From: UBA1479 sp964012715
Lineage (GTDB): Bacteria; Pseudomonadota; Alphaproteobacteria; Rhodospirillales; Casp-alpha2
Length of the DNA stretch: 27,267 bases
Assembly: GCA_964012715.1 (NCBI GenBank)
Contig: CAXGUG010000051.1
Coordinates: forward strand, 1-27,267
Reading direction: 5' to 3'
The notes beneath the pieces were generated by a model that was given only the letters and a program-made list of their open reading frames with translations, did not search any database and had not been told where the DNA came from. Positions 1-8,947 of the stretch are shown here, in pieces. How positions within the stretch are numbered: position 1 is the first letter of the stretch; each line of letters opens with the position of its first letter. A program made the position numbers and the translations under genes.

Positions 1-500
1 TGGGCTGGGAAGTCTGGTGCGACGGCATGGAGGTGACGCAGTTCACCTATTTCCAACAGGTCGGCGGCTACGAATGCGATCCGGTCCCGGTGGAAATTAC
101 TTATGGCCTGGAGCGTCTGGCGATGTACGTCCAGGGCGTCGAAAACGTCTACGACCTGGATTGGGACGGCATCCCCAAGGACAAAGGCGGCAAGACCTAC
201 GGCGACGTGTTCCTGCAGGCCGAGCGGGAATTTTCCGCCCATAACTTTGAATATGCCTCGACCGACATGCTGCGCCGCCATTTCGAAGACGCCGAAAAGG
301 AATGCGCGCAATTGCTGGACAAGGGCCTGGCGCTGCCGGCCTATGACTACTGTCTGAAGGCGTCGCACCTGTTCAACCTGTTGGACGCGCGCGGCGTCAT
401 CAGCGTGACCGAACGGCAGGCTTTCATCCTGCGGGTCCGCGATTTGGCCAAAGGGTCGGCGACGGCTTGGATGAAGTCGCAAGGGGTTGAGGTCGAATAA
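1..500 (+). CDS. glyQ: Glycyl-tRNA synthetase alpha subunit, 3' part (partial)
   Basis: The gene is open at the left edge; the frame runs from base 3 (G-W-E-V-W-C-D-G-M-E) to TAA at 498-500. About 165 residues are visible, against roughly 290-300 for the full family, so the N-terminal half lies outside. GlyQ is the catalytic subunit of the bacterial alpha2beta2 glycyl-tRNA synthetase, which activates glycine and charges tRNA-Gly in the cytoplasm. The stretches GMEVTQFTYFQQVGG and EITYGLERLAMYVQ, and the C-terminal RQAFILRVRDLAK helix, are typical of the alpha subunit. The TAA shares its last base with the ATG of glyS (TAATG), so the subunits are translationally coupled, as expected for an obligate complex. 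The in-frame ATG at 27 is internal and is not the start. Confidence 0.97.
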   Translation, partial: GWEVWCDGMEVTQFTYFQQVGGYECDPVPVEITYGLERLAMYVQGVENVYDLDWDGIPKDKGGKTYGDVFLQAEREFSAHNFEYASTDMLRRHFEDAEKECAQLLDKGLALPAYDYCLKASHLFNLLDARGVISVTERQAFILRVRDLAKGSATAWMKSQGVEVE

Positions 501-2551
501 TGCCCGAGCTTCTTCTTGAATTGCTGTCCGAGGAAATTCCCGCCCGCATGCAGGCGCGTGCGGCAGATGATCTGAAACGCCTGGTCGGCGAGGGGCTCAA
601 GGCCGCGGGCCTGACCTTCACCAATGCCCAGACCTTCGTCACGCCCCGGCGGCTGACGCTTGTGGTCTATGGCCTGCCCGCCAAGCAGGCCGATATTTCC
701 GAGGAACGCCGCGGCCCCCGCGCCGACGCGCCGGAACAGGCCAAACAGGGCTTCATGAAGTCCCTGCCCAAGGATACCGAGATCGAACAGCGCGACACGG
801 AGAAGGGCACCTTCCTGTTCGCCAAGGTCGAACAGGCCGGCGAGAAATCGCGCCTGATCCTTCCCAAGATCATCCAGACCGCGATGCAGAACCTGCCCTG
901 GCCTAAGTCCATGCGCTGGGGCACGGGCAAGGCGCGCTGGGTTCGGCCGCTGCATTCGATCCTGGCCGTGTTCGATCAGGAAGGTCTGCCGGTGCAGTTC
1001 GCCGGGGTCGAAGCCGGGGTGACCACGCGCGGCCATGCCTTCATGGCCCCGGGCACCATTGAGGTCGCCGATTTCGCCGACTACGAAAAGTCGATGAAGG
1101 CCGCCAAGGTCATTATCGATCCCGCCGTCCGTAAGGAAATCATCGCCGCCGACGCCGCCAAAATGTGCAAGGGTGCCGGCGTGGTAATGAAGGACGATCC
1201 GGCCCTGTTGGACGAGGTCGCGGGCCTGGTCGAATGGCCGGTCGTGCTGATAGGCGAGATCGATGCCGAATTCATGGATGTGCCGCCGGAAGTTCTGATC
1301 ACCTCGATGCGGAAGCATCAGAAATATTTCGCGACCGAAGACGCCAAGGGAAATTTGGCGCCCAAGTTCATCGTCGTCGCCAACCGCGAGACGACCGACG
1401 GTGGGCGCCAGGTGGTTGCCGGGAACGAACGTGTTCTGCGGGCCCGTCTGGCCGACGCCAAATTCTTCTGGGACCTGGATCGCAAGACGCCGCTGTCTTC
1501 CAAGGCGCCGCAGCTCAAGGAACGGGTGTTCCATGCCAAGCTCGGCACCCTGGACGAAAAGGTCGACCGCATGCAGGCCCTGGCCGCCGAACTGTCGGAA
1601 AAGGTGCCGGGTGCCGACCGGGACAAGGTGCGTTCCGCCGCGCGTCTGGCCAAGGCGGACCTGTCGACCGGCATGGTCGGCGAGTTCCCGGACCTGCAGG
1701 GCATCATGGGGGCCTATTACGCCCGCCACGACGGTGAAAGCGACGCCGTCGCCACGGCCATCGCCGAGCACTATTCGCCACTGGGCCCGTCCGACGCCTG
1801 CCCGTCGAAGCCGGAAAGCGTCTGCGTCTCCCTGGCCGACAAGATCGACAGCCTGGTCGGGTTCTGGTCGATTGACGAAAAGCCGACCGGGTCCAAGGAT
1901 CCCTATGCCTTGCGCCGTGCCGCCCTGGGTGTGATCCGCCTGGTCATCGAAAACAAGTTGCGCCTGCCGCTGCTCGAAGCCTTCGCCCAGTCGCAAGGGC
2001 TGTACGGCAAGGGCGAGGCCGTGGGGCCGGACCTGCTGTCGTTTTTCGCCGACCGGCTGAAGGTGCACCTGCGCGAACAGGGCGTGAAGCACGACCATAT
2101 CGATGCCGTGTTCGCCCTGGGCAACGAAGACGACCTGGTCCGTCTGTTGGCGCGGGTCGAGGCCCTGGCCGCATTCCTGGGCACGGACGACGGCGGCAAC
2201 CTGCTGACCGCTTATCGCCGCGCCGCCAACATTCTGAAGATCGAAGAAAAGAAAGACGGCGTTTCCTATGCCGCGCAGCCGGACGACACCATGCTGGTCG
2301 ACGACGCCGAACGGGACCTGTTCAGCGCGCTGGAAGAGGCCATGCCGGTGATCGCCGGAAAGGTCGCGGCCGAGGACTTCACCGCCGCCATGACCGCGCT
2401 GGCGGGGCTGCGCGCACCCGTCGATGCGTTCTTCGACAAGGTCACCGTCAACGCGGACGACGCCAAGCTTCGCGAAAATCGTTTGAAACTGCTCTCCATG
2501 ATCCGGACGGCGCTGGAAGGCGTCGCCGACTTCTCGAGGATCGAGGGATAA
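500..2551 (+). CDS. glyS: Glycyl-tRNA synthetase beta subunit
   Basis: At 683 residues this matches the usual beta-subunit length (about 690). The N-terminus MPELLLELLSEEIPARMQ is the family signature and fixes the start, whose ATG overlaps the glyQ stop by one base. The beta subunit binds tRNA-Gly and is needed for aminoacylation together with GlyQ. Other family-typical stretches are TPRRLTL near residue 50, SMRWG near residue 140, MRKHQKYF near residue 270 and the LADKIDSLVGFW region near residue 450. The C-terminal part has the DALRR-like tRNA-binding character (RENRLKLLSMIRTAL). The gene is followed after 24 bases by ppdK with no terminator between, so the three genes probably form one transcript. 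Nothing looks truncated or frameshifted. Confidence 0.97.
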   Translation: MPELLLELLSEEIPARMQARAADDLKRLVGEGLKAAGLTFTNAQTFVTPRRLTLVVYGLPAKQADISEERRGPRADAPEQAKQGFMKSLPKDTEIEQRDTEKGTFLFAKVEQAGEKSRLILPKIIQTAMQNLPWPKSMRWGTGKARWVRPLHSILAVFDQEGLPVQFAGVEAGVTTRGHAFMAPGTIEVADFADYEKSMKAAKVIIDPAVRKEIIAADAAKMCKGAGVVMKDDPALLDEVAGLVEWPVVLIGEIDAEFMDVPPEVLITSMRKHQKYFATEDAKGNLAPKFIVVANRETTDGGRQVVAGNERVLRARLADAKFFWDLDRKTPLSSKAPQLKERVFHAKLGTLDEKVDRMQALAAELSEKVPGADRDKVRSAARLAKADLSTGMVGEFPDLQGIMGAYYARHDGESDAVATAIAEHYSPLGPSDACPSKPESVCVSLADKIDSLVGFWSIDEKPTGSKDPYALRRAALGVIRLVIENKLRLPLLEAFAQSQGLYGKGEAVGPDLLSFFADRLKVHLREQGVKHDHIDAVFALGNEDDLVRLLARVEALAAFLGTDDGGNLLTAYRRAANILKIEEKKDGVSYAAQPDDTMLVDDAERDLFSALEEAMPVIAGKVAAEDFTAAMTALAGLRAPVDAFFDKVTVNADDAKLRENRLKLLSMIRTALEGVADFSRIEG

Positions 2552-2575
2552 CACCGCAAAAGGGATCGACTGATC

Positions 2576-5239
2576 ATGACGAAATGGGTCTACAGCTTCG
2601 GCAACGGCGCCGCCGAGGGCGATGCCGGGATGAAGGAACTTCTGGGCGGTAAAGGGGCGAACCTGGCCGAGATGGCCGGTTTGGGCCTGCCGGTGCCGCC
2701 TGGGTTTACCATCACGACCGAGGTCTGCACCTATTATTACGACCATGAAAAGTCCTATCCGGCCGACCTGAAGGATTCCGTCGCCAAGGCGCTGGGCCAG
2801 GTCGAAACGACCCTGGGCCGCAAGTTCGGCTCGACCGACAAGCCGCTGCTGGTTTCCGTGCGCTCCGGCGCGCGGGCATCCATGCCGGGGATGATGGACA
2901 CGATCCTGAACCTGGGTCTGAACGACGAGACGGTCGAAGCCCTGGCCAAGGAAAGCGGCGACGCCCGTTTCGCCTATGACAGCTATCGCCGCTTTATCCA
3001 GATGTTCTCGGACGTCGTTCTGGGCGTCGAGCATCACAATTTCGAAGACGTCCTGGAAGACCACAAGAACCGCCTGGGCAAGTCCCTGGATACGGACCTG
3101 ACCGGCGACGATTGGAAAGCGGTGGTTGCCGATTTCAAAGCACTGGTGAAGGACGAACTGGGCGAAGAATTCCCGCAGGACCCGCAGGCCCAACTTTGGG
3201 GTGCCATCGGCGCGGTGTTCGGCAGCTGGATGAACGCCCGCGCCATCACCTATCGCCGCCTCAACGACATTCCGGCGGCTTGGGGTACGGCGGTCAACGT
3301 CCAGGCCATGGTGTTCGGCAACATGGGTGACGACTGCGCCACCGGCGTGTGCTTCACCCGTAACCCGTCGACCGGTGACAATCACTTCTATGGCGAATTC
3401 CTGGTCAATGCTCAGGGCGAAGACGTGGTCGCGGGCATCCGCACGCCGCAGCCGCTGACCGAGTACGAGCGTGAAAGCCAGGAATCGAACCTGCCGTCCC
3501 TGGAAACGGTGATGCCGAAGGTGTTCGGCGAGCTGGTGGCCGTCCGCGACAAGCTGGAACGCCACTACAAGGACATGCAGGACATGGAGTTCACCATCGA
3601 GCGCTCCAAGTTGTGGATGCTGCAGACCCGTTCCGGCAAGCGCACGGCCAAGGCCGCGCTGAAGATCGCCGTCGATATGGTCGCCGAAAAACTGATCACC
3701 ACGGAAGAAGCCGTGGGCCGCGTCGATCCGGCGCAGCTCGACCAGCTTCTGCACCCGACCCTGGACGCCAAGGCCGAAAAGACCGTCATCGGTCGCGGCC
3801 TGCCCGCGTCGCCGGGTGCGGCCACGGGCAAGATCGTGTTCTCGGCCGAGGACGCGGAAGCCTGGGTCGAAAACGGTGAGAAGGTGATCCTGTGCCGGAC
3901 TGAAACCTCGCCCGAGGACATCACCGGCATGCACGTGTCCGAAGGCATCCTGACCACCCGTGGCGGCATGACCAGCCACGCGGCGGTGGTTGCCCGCGGC
4001 ATGGGCACGCCCTGCGTTTCCGGTGCTGGTGAGTTGCGCGTCGACTACAAGACCAAGACGCTGCACGCCCATGGCCAGACCCTGAACGAAGGCGCGATCA
4101 TCACTCTGGACGGCTCGACCGGCGAAATCATGCTGGGCGAAGTGCCGATGATTCAGCCGGAACTGACCGGCGATTTCGGCGAGCTGATGGCCTGGGTCGA
4201 TGAGGTCAAGGTGATCGGCGTGCGCGCTAACGCCGAAACCCCGTTGGATGCCCTGACCGCCAAGAAGTTCGGCGCCGAAGGCATCGGCCTGTCGCGGACC
4301 GAGCATATGTTCTTCGACCCGCAGCGCATCATTCACATGCGCCAGATGATCCTGGCCCGTGACGAAGGCGAGCGCCGCAAGGCCTTGGACAAGCTGCTGC
4401 CGCATCAGCGTCAGGATTTCCTGGAGCTGTTCCACATCATGGACGGCCTGCCGATCACCATCCGTCTGCTCGATCCGCCGTTGAACGAGTTCCTGCCCCA
4501 TACGGACGAGGAACTGGCCGAAGTCGCCGAAGCGGCGGGTGTGACCGTCGACGACGTGCGCGTGCGCCGGGCCGAGCTGGATGAATCCAACCCCATGTTG
4601 GGGCATCGCGGCTGCCGTCTGGCGATCGCCTATCCGGAAATCTGCGAAATGCAGGCTCGCGCCATCTTCGAAGCCCAGGCCGAGATCATGAAGGAAGGCA
4701 AAAAGGCTTTCCCCGAAGTGATGGTGCCGCTGGTGTCCTTGAAGAAGGAACTGCAGGTTCAGAAGGAAATCATCGACCGCGTCGCCAAGCAGGTGATGGA
4801 AGAGCAGGGGATCGAGCTGCCCTATATGGTCGGCACGATGATCGAATTGCCGCGCGCTTGCATGATCGCCGATCAGATCGCGGAAGAAGCGGAATTCTTC
4901 TCGTTCGGGACCAACGACCTGACGCAGACGACCTATGGCTTCTCGCGCGACGACGCGGGCACCTTCCTGGACATCTACCTGCGCCAGGGCGTGCTGGAAC
5001 AGGATCCGTTCGTGTCCATCGACCAGGAAGGCGTGGGCGAGCTGGTTCAGATCGGTGTCGAGCGCGGCCGCAAGACCCGCCCCAATATCAAGCTGGGCAT
5101 CTGCGGCGAACACGGCGGCGATCCGGCTTCGGTCGCGTTCTGCCACCGGGTTGGTTTGACCTATGTGTCCTGCTCGCCGTACCGGGTGCCGATCGCGCGC
5201 CTGGCTGCCGCGCAGGCGGCCCTGGCCGACAAGAAGTAA
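2576..5239 (+). CDS. ppdK: Pyruvate, phosphate dikinase
   Basis: An 887-residue protein with the full PPDK architecture: an N-terminal ATP-grasp nucleotide-binding domain (about 1-350, with GGKGANLAEM and the SVRSGARASMPGMMDT stretch), a phosphohistidine swivelling domain, and a C-terminal PEP/pyruvate TIM barrel. The phosphorylated histidine is His468 in GGMTSHAAVVARGMG, with the regulatory-type threonine two residues earlier (Thr466). The barrel has GLSRTEHMF, FGTNDLTQTTYGFSRDD, GICGEHGGDP and the catalytic cysteine Cys866 in YVSCSPYRVP. The enzyme interconverts pyruvate + ATP + Pi and PEP + AMP + PPi in the cytoplasm and can serve gluconeogenic or PPi-linked carbon flow. An AGGGA-type ribosome-binding site lies about 12 bases before the ATG. 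It is co-directional with glyQS and ends at a strong terminator. Confidence 0.98.
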   Translation: MTKWVYSFGNGAAEGDAGMKELLGGKGANLAEMAGLGLPVPPGFTITTEVCTYYYDHEKSYPADLKDSVAKALGQVETTLGRKFGSTDKPLLVSVRSGARASMPGMMDTILNLGLNDETVEALAKESGDARFAYDSYRRFIQMFSDVVLGVEHHNFEDVLEDHKNRLGKSLDTDLTGDDWKAVVADFKALVKDELGEEFPQDPQAQLWGAIGAVFGSWMNARAITYRRLNDIPAAWGTAVNVQAMVFGNMGDDCATGVCFTRNPSTGDNHFYGEFLVNAQGEDVVAGIRTPQPLTEYERESQESNLPSLETVMPKVFGELVAVRDKLERHYKDMQDMEFTIERSKLWMLQTRSGKRTAKAALKIAVDMVAEKLITTEEAVGRVDPAQLDQLLHPTLDAKAEKTVIGRGLPASPGAATGKIVFSAEDAEAWVENGEKVILCRTETSPEDITGMHVSEGILTTRGGMTSHAAVVARGMGTPCVSGAGELRVDYKTKTLHAHGQTLNEGAIITLDGSTGEIMLGEVPMIQPELTGDFGELMAWVDEVKVIGVRANAETPLDALTAKKFGAEGIGLSRTEHMFFDPQRIIHMRQMILARDEGERRKALDKLLPHQRQDFLELFHIMDGLPITIRLLDPPLNEFLPHTDEELAEVAEAAGVTVDDVRVRRAELDESNPMLGHRGCRLAIAYPEICEMQARAIFEAQAEIMKEGKKAFPEVMVPLVSLKKELQVQKEIIDRVAKQVMEEQGIELPYMVGTMIELPRACMIADQIAEEAEFFSFGTNDLTQTTYGFSRDDAGTFLDIYLRQGVLEQDPFVSIDQEGVGELVQIGVERGRKTRPNIKLGICGEHGGDPASVAFCHRVGLTYVSCSPYRVPIARLAAAQAALADKK

Positions 5240-5263
5240 GCGTTCGGTCTACGAGCTTTGTTG

Positions 5264-5303
5264 AAAGCGCCGGCGGGGAAATGCTCCGCCGGCGTTTTTA
5301 TTT
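5264..5303 (+). terminator. Rho-independent terminator of the glyQS-ppdK unit
   Basis: A perfect 9-bp stem CGCCGGCGG / CCGCCGGCG (5268-5276 and 5286-5294) with a 9-base loop is followed by TTTTTATTT. The A's before the stem extend the pairing into the U tract. It starts 25 bases after the ppdK stop. The T tract overlaps the stop codon (TTA at 5298-5300) of the convergent minus-strand gene. On the minus strand the hairpin is followed only by CTTTCAAC, so termination in that direction is probably weaker. Confidence 0.9.
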
Positions 5304-6419
5304 GCCCTGATCTTTTGGGCGCAGGCCGTAGGTCGCCGCGATCTTATGGACAGCGGCGACGTCCGCTTTGTGGGCTTTGCGATAGGCCGCTTGGGCGCGG
5401 CGTATGGCGCGCAAGTGATCGGTGATCACGACCGGGGTCAGGCGTCGGCCGAAACCTGGGGCATCGGAACTGTCCGCGATCCGTTTCAGCATCCGCTGGC
5501 CAAGCGACGGCTGGAAGTGGCTGGCGTCGCCGAAGTTGCGGGGCGGCGGGCTTAGGTTCTCGGTCGTCTCGGGGAAATATCCGGCGAAATCCCAACAGTG
5601 AACTTCGGCGACGGCGCAGGCGGCGGTCAGGCCGCGTTTCCAATTTTCGAACATCGACCAAAGGCCGGCTTCGGCGATGGCTTCCAATTGGACGGCATGG
5701 ATCGCCGGGACGACCACGGTCAGCTCGATGCCCGCGGCGCGCAGGTCCTTGAACAGCGGCGGCAGCTCCGCGAGCTTCGCCTGCGTGCCGGGAAAGTCGC
5801 GATAGGCCCCGCCGGGAGACAGGAACGAAGCAACCGGCGTGATCATCCCACCGTTTTTGTCGCGTGGCTCGAACGGGCGGAACCCGTCCGATCGGTAGCG
5901 GTTCGGTTTGCCGCGCAGGGAATCGCGCAGGGTGTTGCGGCTGCGCTTCAATGCGGCATAGGAGAACACGGTGCGCGGCACCGACCGCCATAATCCCCAG
6001 GGCCCCAGAACCTCGTCGTAGAACCCAGCCCGTTGGCTGCGGGCGTCATTGAACGAGACGAAGTCCAGGCACAGGATCAGGCGGTGGGCGGTGGTCGCCG
6101 TGGCGACATGGCGGGACAGGGCGGCCAGCTCGTCGGCCAGGGCGCCGGGCACCGACAGGTTATAGACTTTCCGTCCGGGGGCGTCCTTGGGGTCTAGGCC
6201 ATGCAGACAGCGCGAAGTGCCCAGGATGATCGTCTCCGGTCGGCGGACGACGGCCTGCAGCGGCTTGGTCAGCCGGTCCGAGCCCAAGGATTTTCGGGTG
6301 TTCAGGCGCTCGACCTGCGGCGTGCCGAAAATGTCGAACGGGTCGATCAGCAGGTTCAACCCGCCGCCGAGAACGGTCAGGGCCAGAATTCCGAGGATCA
6401 GTTGCTTCACATAGGTCAT
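5298..6419 (-). CDS. Membrane-anchored SGNH-like protein, partner of the MBOAT acyltransferase
   Basis: A 373-residue protein with one N-terminal hydrophobic segment (about residues 5-25), then a soluble domain expected in the periplasm. It carries an SGNH/GDSL-like layout: ILGTSR with candidate nucleophile Ser69 (block I with GTS in place of GDS) and GDASHF with Asp298 and His301 (block V DxxH). Proteins of this sort, related to AlgJ/AlgX and DltD-like partners, accept an acyl group moved across the membrane by an MBOAT protein and transfer it to a polysaccharide. The start ATG follows the MBOAT stop by one base (TGACATG), so the two are coupled. I recognise the fold class, not a named family; the substrate and acyl group are unknown. 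The tail beyond residue 310 is Ala/Lys/Arg-rich and of unclear role. Confidence 0.75.
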   Translation of the reverse strand: MTYVKQLILGILALTVLGGGLNLLIDPFDIFGTPQVERLNTRKSLGSDRLTKPLQAVVRRPETIILGTSRCLHGLDPKDAPGRKVYNLSVPGALADELAALSRHVATATTAHRLILCLDFVSFNDARSQRAGFYDEVLGPWGLWRSVPRTVFSYAALKRSRNTLRDSLRGKPNRYRSDGFRPFEPRDKNGGMITPVASFLSPGGAYRDFPGTQAKLAELPPLFKDLRAAGIELTVVVPAIHAVQLEAIAEAGLWSMFENWKRGLTAACAVAEVHCWDFAGYFPETTENLSPPPRNFGDASHFQPSLGQRMLKRIADSSDAPGFGRRLTPVVITDHLRAIRRAQAAYRKAHKADVAAVHKIAATYGLRPKDQGK

Positions 6420-6420
6420 G

Positions 6421-7896
6421 TCAGAACCGGAAATACAGGAATTCGCTGATTTCGTTCATGTTGAACAGAGCCGCCACGGCGACACAGGCCAGGGCGACGG
6501 CCCATTTGCCCGACGGGCGCCATTTTACGGCCAAGCGCGCCAAGGTGTGATCGGGCAAGGGGCGCTCGGGCGGCAACGTCGGTTGATGCAGGCGGAACAA
6601 CTGCGCCGTGTTGGGGGCCAGCCAAACGAAGGCCAGCAACAGGGCGAACTGCCGATAGGCCTCGGCCCATTTGATCTCGGCCAGTTCCGGGGGCAGGGCG
6701 GTGCCCCCAAGGCCCGCCATGCCACTCAGGACCAATCCGGCCCCGGCCATGCTTTCAGCGCGGAACAGCACCCAGGCGACGATCACCGCGAGCAGGGTCA
6801 GCACCCGCCCGGCCCATCGTGCGGTCGGGGTGTCGGCGGCGGGGCCGCGCTGGCCGCGCCACAGGTTGTTGATGACCAGATAAAGGCCGTGCAACGCCCC
6901 CCAGGCGACGAAGGTCCATCCAGCGCCATGCCACAGCCCGCCCAGTACCATGGTCGCCAGCAGGTTGCTATAGCGCCGCACCGGGCCGCGCCGGTTGCCG
7001 CCCAGCGGGATGTAAAGGTAATCCCGCAGGAACCGCGACAGGGTCATGTGCCAGCGGTGCCAGAAATCGATGATGCTGACGGCCTTATAGGGCGAATAGA
7101 AATTGACCGGTAGGCGGATGCCGAACATCAGGGCCAACCCCGTCGCCATGTCCGTGTAGCCGGAAAAATCGAAATAGAGCTGGAAGGTATAGGCCAGCGC
7201 CCCGCCCCAGCCGTCGATCAGGCCGATGGGGGCACCTACCTCGGCGGCGCTGAACACCGGCGTGGCGAAGGCCGCCATGCCGTCGGCGATGATGATTTTC
7301 TTGAACAGGCCGACGAAGAACACCGACAGCCCCATCCCCAGATCGTCCCACGAAAAGCGGAACCGCCCGACGTCGTTGAACTGCGGCATCATTTCCTTGT
7401 GATGGACGATCGGTCCCGCGATCAATTGCGGAAAGAAGGTGACGAACAGGCAATATTCGAGAAAGCCGTGCGGGGCGACGCGGGCGTGGCGCATGTCGAC
7501 CAGATAGGTGATCTGCTGAAACGTGAAAAAGGAGATGGCTAGGGGCAGGATAATGTCCGGCATCTGCCAGCCCAGCCCGAACAGGTCTGACAGGTTGCGC
7601 GCGAAGAACCCGGCGTATTTGAAATAGCCCAAAAGCCCCAGGTTGAAGGCGATCCCAACCCACATCCAGGCGACGACCCGACCAAGTTGCATCAATCGCC
7701 CGAAGCCGTAGTTGACGGCGATCGACAGGGCGATCAGGGCCAGGAACTTGGGATTCCACCAGCCGTAAAAGAACAGCGAGGCGAAAACGAGAAAGGCGAG
7801 CAAGGGCGTGCGGCTGCCGCGCCGGGCCAGAAAATAGAAACCGGTCAGGACGACCGGCAGGAACAGCAGAACGAATTCGTATGAATTGAACAGCAT
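6421..7896 (-). CDS. MBOAT-family O-acyltransferase, AlgI-like
   Basis: A 491-residue integral membrane protein with many hydrophobic segments from the N-terminus (YEFVLLFLPVVLTGFYFLA) to the end. AlgI/MBOAT hallmarks are YFKYAGFF, the FPQLIAGPIVHH stretch, YFDFSGYTDMATGLA, DFWHRWHMTLSRFLRDYLYIP and LGGLWHGAGW. The invariant catalytic histidine is His323 in WHGAGW, almost the same position as in AlgI of Pseudomonas. Such proteins move an acyl group, usually acetyl, across the inner membrane for modification of an extracytoplasmic glycan. The gene lies 18 bases after the methyltransferase stop and one base before the SGNH-like gene on the same strand. No strong Shine-Dalgarno sequence precedes the ATG, which suggests coupling to the upstream gene. 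No alginate biosynthesis genes are in the window, so the polymer is undefined. Confidence 0.93.
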   Translation of the reverse strand: MLFNSYEFVLLFLPVVLTGFYFLARRGSRTPLLAFLVFASLFFYGWWNPKFLALIALSIAVNYGFGRLMQLGRVVAWMWVGIAFNLGLLGYFKYAGFFARNLSDLFGLGWQMPDIILPLAISFFTFQQITYLVDMRHARVAPHGFLEYCLFVTFFPQLIAGPIVHHKEMMPQFNDVGRFRFSWDDLGMGLSVFFVGLFKKIIIADGMAAFATPVFSAAEVGAPIGLIDGWGGALAYTFQLYFDFSGYTDMATGLALMFGIRLPVNFYSPYKAVSIIDFWHRWHMTLSRFLRDYLYIPLGGNRRGPVRRYSNLLATMVLGGLWHGAGWTFVAWGALHGLYLVINNLWRGQRGPAADTPTARWAGRVLTLLAVIVAWVLFRAESMAGAGLVLSGMAGLGGTALPPELAEIKWAEAYRQFALLLAFVWLAPNTAQLFRLHQPTLPPERPLPDHTLARLAVKWRPSGKWAVALACVAVAALFNMNEISEFLYFRF

Positions 7897-7914
7897 CGCC
7901 CGGCGCGCCGATGC

Positions 7915-8760
7915 TTAGCTGGCGGCGGTGCGCGGGCGGGCGACGACCCAGCGCATGGTCTGGGGCCGGAATTCGCACATCGCCAACCAACGGTCCAGAT
8001 TGTCGCGCCCGCGCAGGATTTCATATCGGTTGGGGTCGCGCGCACCCTCGCTGATGATCTCGACGTCGTGTGTTTTCGACAGCACGGCGGCCAGGTCTTC
8101 GGTCACCGGCTTGCCGATGAAGTCGTGACATTCGATCAGGAAATGGGCCTGCGCTCCTGTGGCGGCGGTCTCGGGCGTGATCAACTCGACCTCGTAGCCT
8201 TCGCAGTCGCAGATCACGAGGCTCCGGGGGAATTCTTCCAGCAGCGCCTTGAAGCCATCGGTATCCACGGCCCCCCGGCATTCGATCTTGTCGGCGACGC
8301 CGTTGCGTTCGCCATTGCGGCGCGTTGCGTCCAGGGCCGCCGGGTCGATGTCGATGGCGACGACGCGCGGCGTGTTCAAAAGCATGGCCGCGCCGATGCT
8401 GTAATAGCCTTCGGCCGAGCCGATGTTGATGGCGGCGTCGAACGGAGTGTCGCGCAGGGCGTTCATGCAGTCGGCGATTTCCTGTTCGTAGCAACCGAGC
8501 AGCTTCGGCGTGACCGAGCCGTCGCCCCATGAGACCTGAGGGTCGATCTTCATTCCCTTGAACGGCCCGTCGGCGACGATCCCGCCGGTCGCGGTGACGA
8601 CGTCCTGTTCGATCACGGCGATGCGTTCCAAGGCCGCGACGCGCAGAATGTCGGCGGCGTATTTGCGGGCCTTCCGGTCGGCCTTGGCCTCGGCGCTCGC
8701 ATACTTGACCCAATTGCGGAACAAGCGACGGGCGGCGATCAGGACAAACCGACTGAACAT
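7915..8760 (-). CDS. SAM-dependent methyltransferase (class I, FkbM-like)
   Basis: The start is placed at the ATG at 8760 (281 residues, MFSRFVLIAARR) because AAAGGT lies 6 bases upstream; the longer reading from 8787 has no ribosome-binding site. A basic N-terminal helix precedes a class I methyltransferase fold. Motif I is INIGSAEGYYSIG (about 111-123), followed by VVAIDIDPAALDATRRNG (acidic end of strand 2) and LVICDCEGYEVELI (strand 4 region, with the D-x-EG-x-E pattern seen in FkbM-type enzymes). The role is probably O-methylation of a sugar or other small acceptor. As first gene of the unit with the MBOAT and SGNH genes, it may decorate the same glycan, which is inference. The acceptor cannot be read from sequence. 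Confidence 0.75.
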   Translation of the reverse strand: MFSRFVLIAARRLFRNWVKYASAEAKADRKARKYAADILRVAALERIAVIEQDVVTATGGIVADGPFKGMKIDPQVSWGDGSVTPKLLGCYEQEIADCMNALRDTPFDAAINIGSAEGYYSIGAAMLLNTPRVVAIDIDPAALDATRRNGERNGVADKIECRGAVDTDGFKALLEEFPRSLVICDCEGYEVELITPETAATGAQAHFLIECHDFIGKPVTEDLAAVLSKTHDVEIISEGARDPNRYEILRGRDNLDRWLAMCEFRPQTMRWVVARPRTAAS

Positions 8761-8947
8761 GGGCGGACCTTTATGGGAATGCGGCATAGGATGGCCGGAA
8801 CCTTACGCATTTTCAGCCGGATAGGGAACTGCGTTGAACGCACATGGCCCGGCTGTAAAGCCTATAAGACTTCGATCTTGCGCCCGACTGCGGGGCAGGC
8901 GCAAAAATGGTGTAAGGTCGGCAGCCGAAGCAGAGGAGCATTCGCCG
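8761..8947. promoter_or_regulatory. Divergent promoter region with small inverted repeat
   Basis: These 187 bases separate the minus-strand methyltransferase unit from the plus-strand metallo-hydrolase, so both promoters should lie here. An inverted repeat TGCGTT-G-AACGCA at 8830-8842 is a possible operator for one or both genes. GAGGAG at 8933-8938 is the ribosome-binding site of the plus-strand gene and AAAGGT (8772-8767, minus) that of the methyltransferase. I could not find a convincing -35/-10 pair. Confidence 0.4.

Noticed and set aside
347..5146. A 1599-codon open frame on the minus strand
   Set aside because: It runs antisense through glyS and ppdK, both clear full-length genes. The frame stays open because GC-rich codon use on the plus strand avoids TTA, CTA and TCA in that register. 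Its translation is His/Gln/Arg-rich and low in complexity.
8834..8947. N-terminal extension of the metallo-hydrolase from ATG 8834
   Set aside because: It lacks a ribosome-binding site, adds an Arg-rich non-family segment, and the GTG at 8948 has GAGGAG at proper spacing.
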